NCBI GenBank assembly: GCA_019426215.1
Contig: CM033402.1
Location: 5,704,001-5,768,000, forward strand
Length of the DNA stretch: 64,000 nt
From: Buddleja alternifolia
Taxonomy: Eukaryota; Streptophyta; Magnoliopsida; Lamiales; Scrophulariaceae
Reading direction: 5' to 3'
The notes under the pieces are model-generated. The model saw nothing but the letters and a program-made list of their open reading frames with translations, had not been told where the DNA came from and made no database searches. Position numbers and translations under genes: made by a program. This document shows, piece after piece, positions 61,725-64,000 of the stretch (within the stretch, counting starts at the first letter, position 1; every line of letters begins with the position of its first letter).

Positions 61725-62202
61725 CAGTGGCGGATCTAGAATTTTTTGTCAGTGGGGGCATCAGAAATTTTACCCGGGGGCGAGATTGTTATGATATAGT
61801 TATACAATTTGTTAAGGAGGTGCGGGGGTTTGCCCCCCGCAGTACGGTCTGCTATATTTATGGGGGAAAATATAATAAGGAATTAGGTTCAATTACAACT
61901 TTTGACATAATTTATACTTTTATACATTTTTTGTTATAGTCAGGATTTTGGGTTTTGGGGGGCAAACTCAAAGTAAAAAGGGAAAACGTAATATTTTTCG
62001 ATCGTGAGGGGGGGCAAAATTCAAATATAAAAAATTTTGTAACGTAAAAAAATAATTTTTCAAAATTGAGGAGGGTATTTAATAATTTGAGTGGGGGTAT
62101 TAATGTAATTTATAAATTAAAATTAAAAAATATTTATTTATTAATTAAAAAAAATAAAAAATTAGTGGGGGCACTGCCCCCTTCCTGGTAGATCCGCCCC
62201 TG
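61725..62202. mobile_element. hAT-like MITE, 478 bp, 8-bp duplication (one mismatch)
   Basis: Termini are CAGTGGCGGATCTAG and, reverse-complemented, CAGGGGCGGATCTAC. The flanks are attacatg (61717-61724) and gttacatg (62203-62210), an 8-bp duplication with one difference, as made by hAT transposases. The arms continue in G-rich blocks (gtgggggca / gggggcagtgc). The CAG-GGCGGATC terminus is common among plant non-autonomous elements. An open frame at 61727-61939 is part of the element and not a gene. Confidence 0.8.
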
Positions 62203-62213
62203 GTTACATGTGG

Positions 62214-62315
62214 TGTATGATAATCGTACATAATTTTATTTTACATCAATCATGTGGTGGATGTGCAGTGATTAAATGTATGATAATCGTACATAATTTT
62301 ATTTTACATCAATCA
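62214..62315. repeat. Perfect 39-bp direct repeat, 63-bp period
   Basis: A 39-base sequence starting tgtatgataatcgtacataa occurs at 62214-62252 and again at 62277-62315 without a difference. The first copy starts four bases after the hAT-like element's right duplication. Confidence 0.85.
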
Positions 62316-62566
62316 AATGCAAAACCATAACACTACTTATCCAAATGTGTATTTATATAAGGTGGAACATATGGGGAAAAATTTATATACCTCCTTAAAC
62401 TATACCATATACTTCACTTATCCCCATAAACTATTAATTACTATTTTATTTTTGACACCGTTAGTTAGTTATGGTGTTTATCATCATTAAGTGAGTTAGA
62501 CAATATCCTTACAGGTGGATTTTTTCCTTTGTAAATCCAAAAATACCATTAATGTTATTTAATTCA

Positions 62567-62824
62567 TAAAGAAAATTACATGTACACCCCTTATTTTAGT
62601 GTAAAATTATCGAAAATTCTCTAACCTTTTCAAAATTACATTAAGTCTCCGTCATGTTAAGATAATCTTACAATTACATCCCCTGTGTATTTAATTTTTT
62701 TATAATTTCACTCTTTGTAAACCTTACAAATAGAATTCTTGAAGGGGCATCGTTGTAATTACCAAAAGTCAGGGGTGATTTTGGTAATTAACACTAAAAT
62801 AGGGGTTGTGCATATAATTCACCC
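62567..62824. mobile_element. Palindromic MITE of the 'TTACAT..ACACC' group
   Basis: Left aaattacatgtacacccctt and reverse-complemented right gggtgaattatatgcacaac both continue to TATTTTAGTGT. Internal caattacatcccctgtgtat and cgttgtaattaccaaaagtc fit the group. About 258 bp; duplication not clear. Confidence 0.6.
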
Positions 62825-64000
62825 TAATTCATATTATTTTAGCCCTTTGTAACATATTATACGCTGTAGCTAAGGCCCCTGTTCATTTTATTTTTTTTGG
62901 CAGGAAAATAATTTTAGTACATCATACATTATTCTGGTTGGGTTGCTTCAATATATTGCACCATCTTTTACTACTCACAAACAAGATAAAAATGAAAAAT
63001 GAGCAAACCTCTCCATTAAATAAACTTTGGAGAGAAAACAAAGCCAGAAAGAGTTAGGTAAATGATTTAAACAATCCATCTAAAAGTAAAAGGCGTGAGG
63101 AATATTTTGGTCCCACATAATATTTGCATGAAAGTCGCCACAAATGGTCAAGATAATAATTTTCTAATATATGATTGATCTAGGTTGAATATTACCTCGC
63201 ATTATTTCAATCAAGATGATTTTGTATACAAACTAAATGACGTACTCTCAAGATTATAGATCGCATTTGGGTGGAGCCAAACTGCCTACGTACCTCTAAG
63301 GGATCAAGTCTAAATGTAGTTCAAATGATATTATGATATCGATGATTCATATTCCTAAAGTATCTAGTATTTGTAATATAGAATCGTACTTCTAAGCCTG
63401 TAGACTATCGTGAACAATATGAAGTATGTCTCGTAGTATTTATTGTTCAGATTATCCGTCCGTGAAACTCAATAAATGACGGTATTTATAAAATTTTCAC
63501 TCTGTACTGTAAAGCGAATGACAGATGGGATATCTCATACTGGATGTCTTACATGTGTACTTAGAAGACAGTCTTGATCGAGTGTCATAGGGTCGGGTCA
63601 TGGGCAACCCTACCTGGATAGTAAACACACAAGGATCTTGGAGTGTAATGCAAATATCATTGTATTAGTGACCTGTATGTGAACTTGCCTCGTATCATCG
63701 TATACGAGGCCACCCAAAGGTCTTACGACGTATAAGACACGAAGTATCGAAGGACTTTTACGTAATTTGGCATATCAATGATGTCAAAATAACTATTAGC
63801 GATATAATAATTAAAAAAAATAACCCACCTCATTTTCTACCCTAATCAAGAAAACAAATAGAATCTCACTAAAGTAAAAGAAAAAGAAAATTTTCTGAAA
63901 TAACTGAAAATATCCTGTAATTTTTTTGTAAGAAATTGAAGAAAAAGGAGGAAAGAGAAAAGAGGTAAAATACTACGTTTTACACTTGTCGTAAGATTTT
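62825..64000. other. Intergenic DNA to the window end
   Basis: Nothing supported. The stretch at about 63200-63760 has a more even base composition than its surroundings (for example cgtatcatcgtatacgaggc, a small palindrome), but no open frame or known element is visible. Confidence 0.4.

Noticed and set aside
1..64000. A biosynthetic gene cluster around the P450
   Set aside because: Neighbouring genes are unrelated housekeeping or regulatory genes; no other metabolic enzyme lies within 20 kb except the distant pseudouridine glycosidase.

Overview
The window is nuclear DNA of a flowering plant, most likely a eudicot. It is AT-rich, has many short exons split by GT-AG introns, carries plant-specific gene families (PRAF, P-class PPR, CYP94, RLT-like homeobox), and its intergenic DNA is full of MITEs, LINEs and a solo LTR. 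I cannot name the species. No tRNA, rRNA, CRISPR array or operon is visible.

Genes, left to right: (1) the last two coding exons of a ROMO1/Mgr2-like mitochondrial inner-membrane protein (686-2221, +); (2) a CYP94-family cytochrome P450 with one GC-AG intron (6800-8467, +); (3) a complete nine-exon PRAF protein with PH, RCC1, FYVE and BRX domains (10486-19972, -); (4) an eight-exon RLT-like homeodomain protein (27664-31853, +); (5) an eleven-exon signal peptide peptidase (33212-36698, -); (6) a twelve-exon pseudouridine-5'-phosphate glycosidase (46466-51515, +); (7) a P-class PPR protein with no intron in its coding region (57311-59485, +). They sit in both orientations, belong to unrelated pathways and show no sign of working as a cluster. 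Every spliced model was checked by hand for frame, and total exon lengths are multiples of three.

Mobile DNA dominates the rest. A full-length two-ORF LINE of about 6.2 kb (38776-45014, -) keeps its target-site duplication and poly(A) tail; its ORF2 is broken only by four in-frame nonsense codons. A 5'-truncated LINE lies at 24192-25127 inside a small palindromic repeat. A 354-bp solo LTR with a 5-bp duplication sits in a ROMO1-like intron. At least six elements have 9-10 bp duplications or near-duplications typical of Mutator-like transposons, three of them forming one 296-317 bp family. There are also a CACTA MITE, a Tourist-like MITE, an hAT-like MITE, a tRNA-derived SINE, a retroposon-like segment and a family of palindromic 'TTACAT...ACACC' elements, two copies of which lie in introns of the homeobox gene.

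I found no convincing new biochemical system. The most useful leads are the mobile-element structures (duplications, nesting, the nonsense-only decay of the LINE), the odd P450 intron and the poly-C/poly-A block near 26.8 kb.
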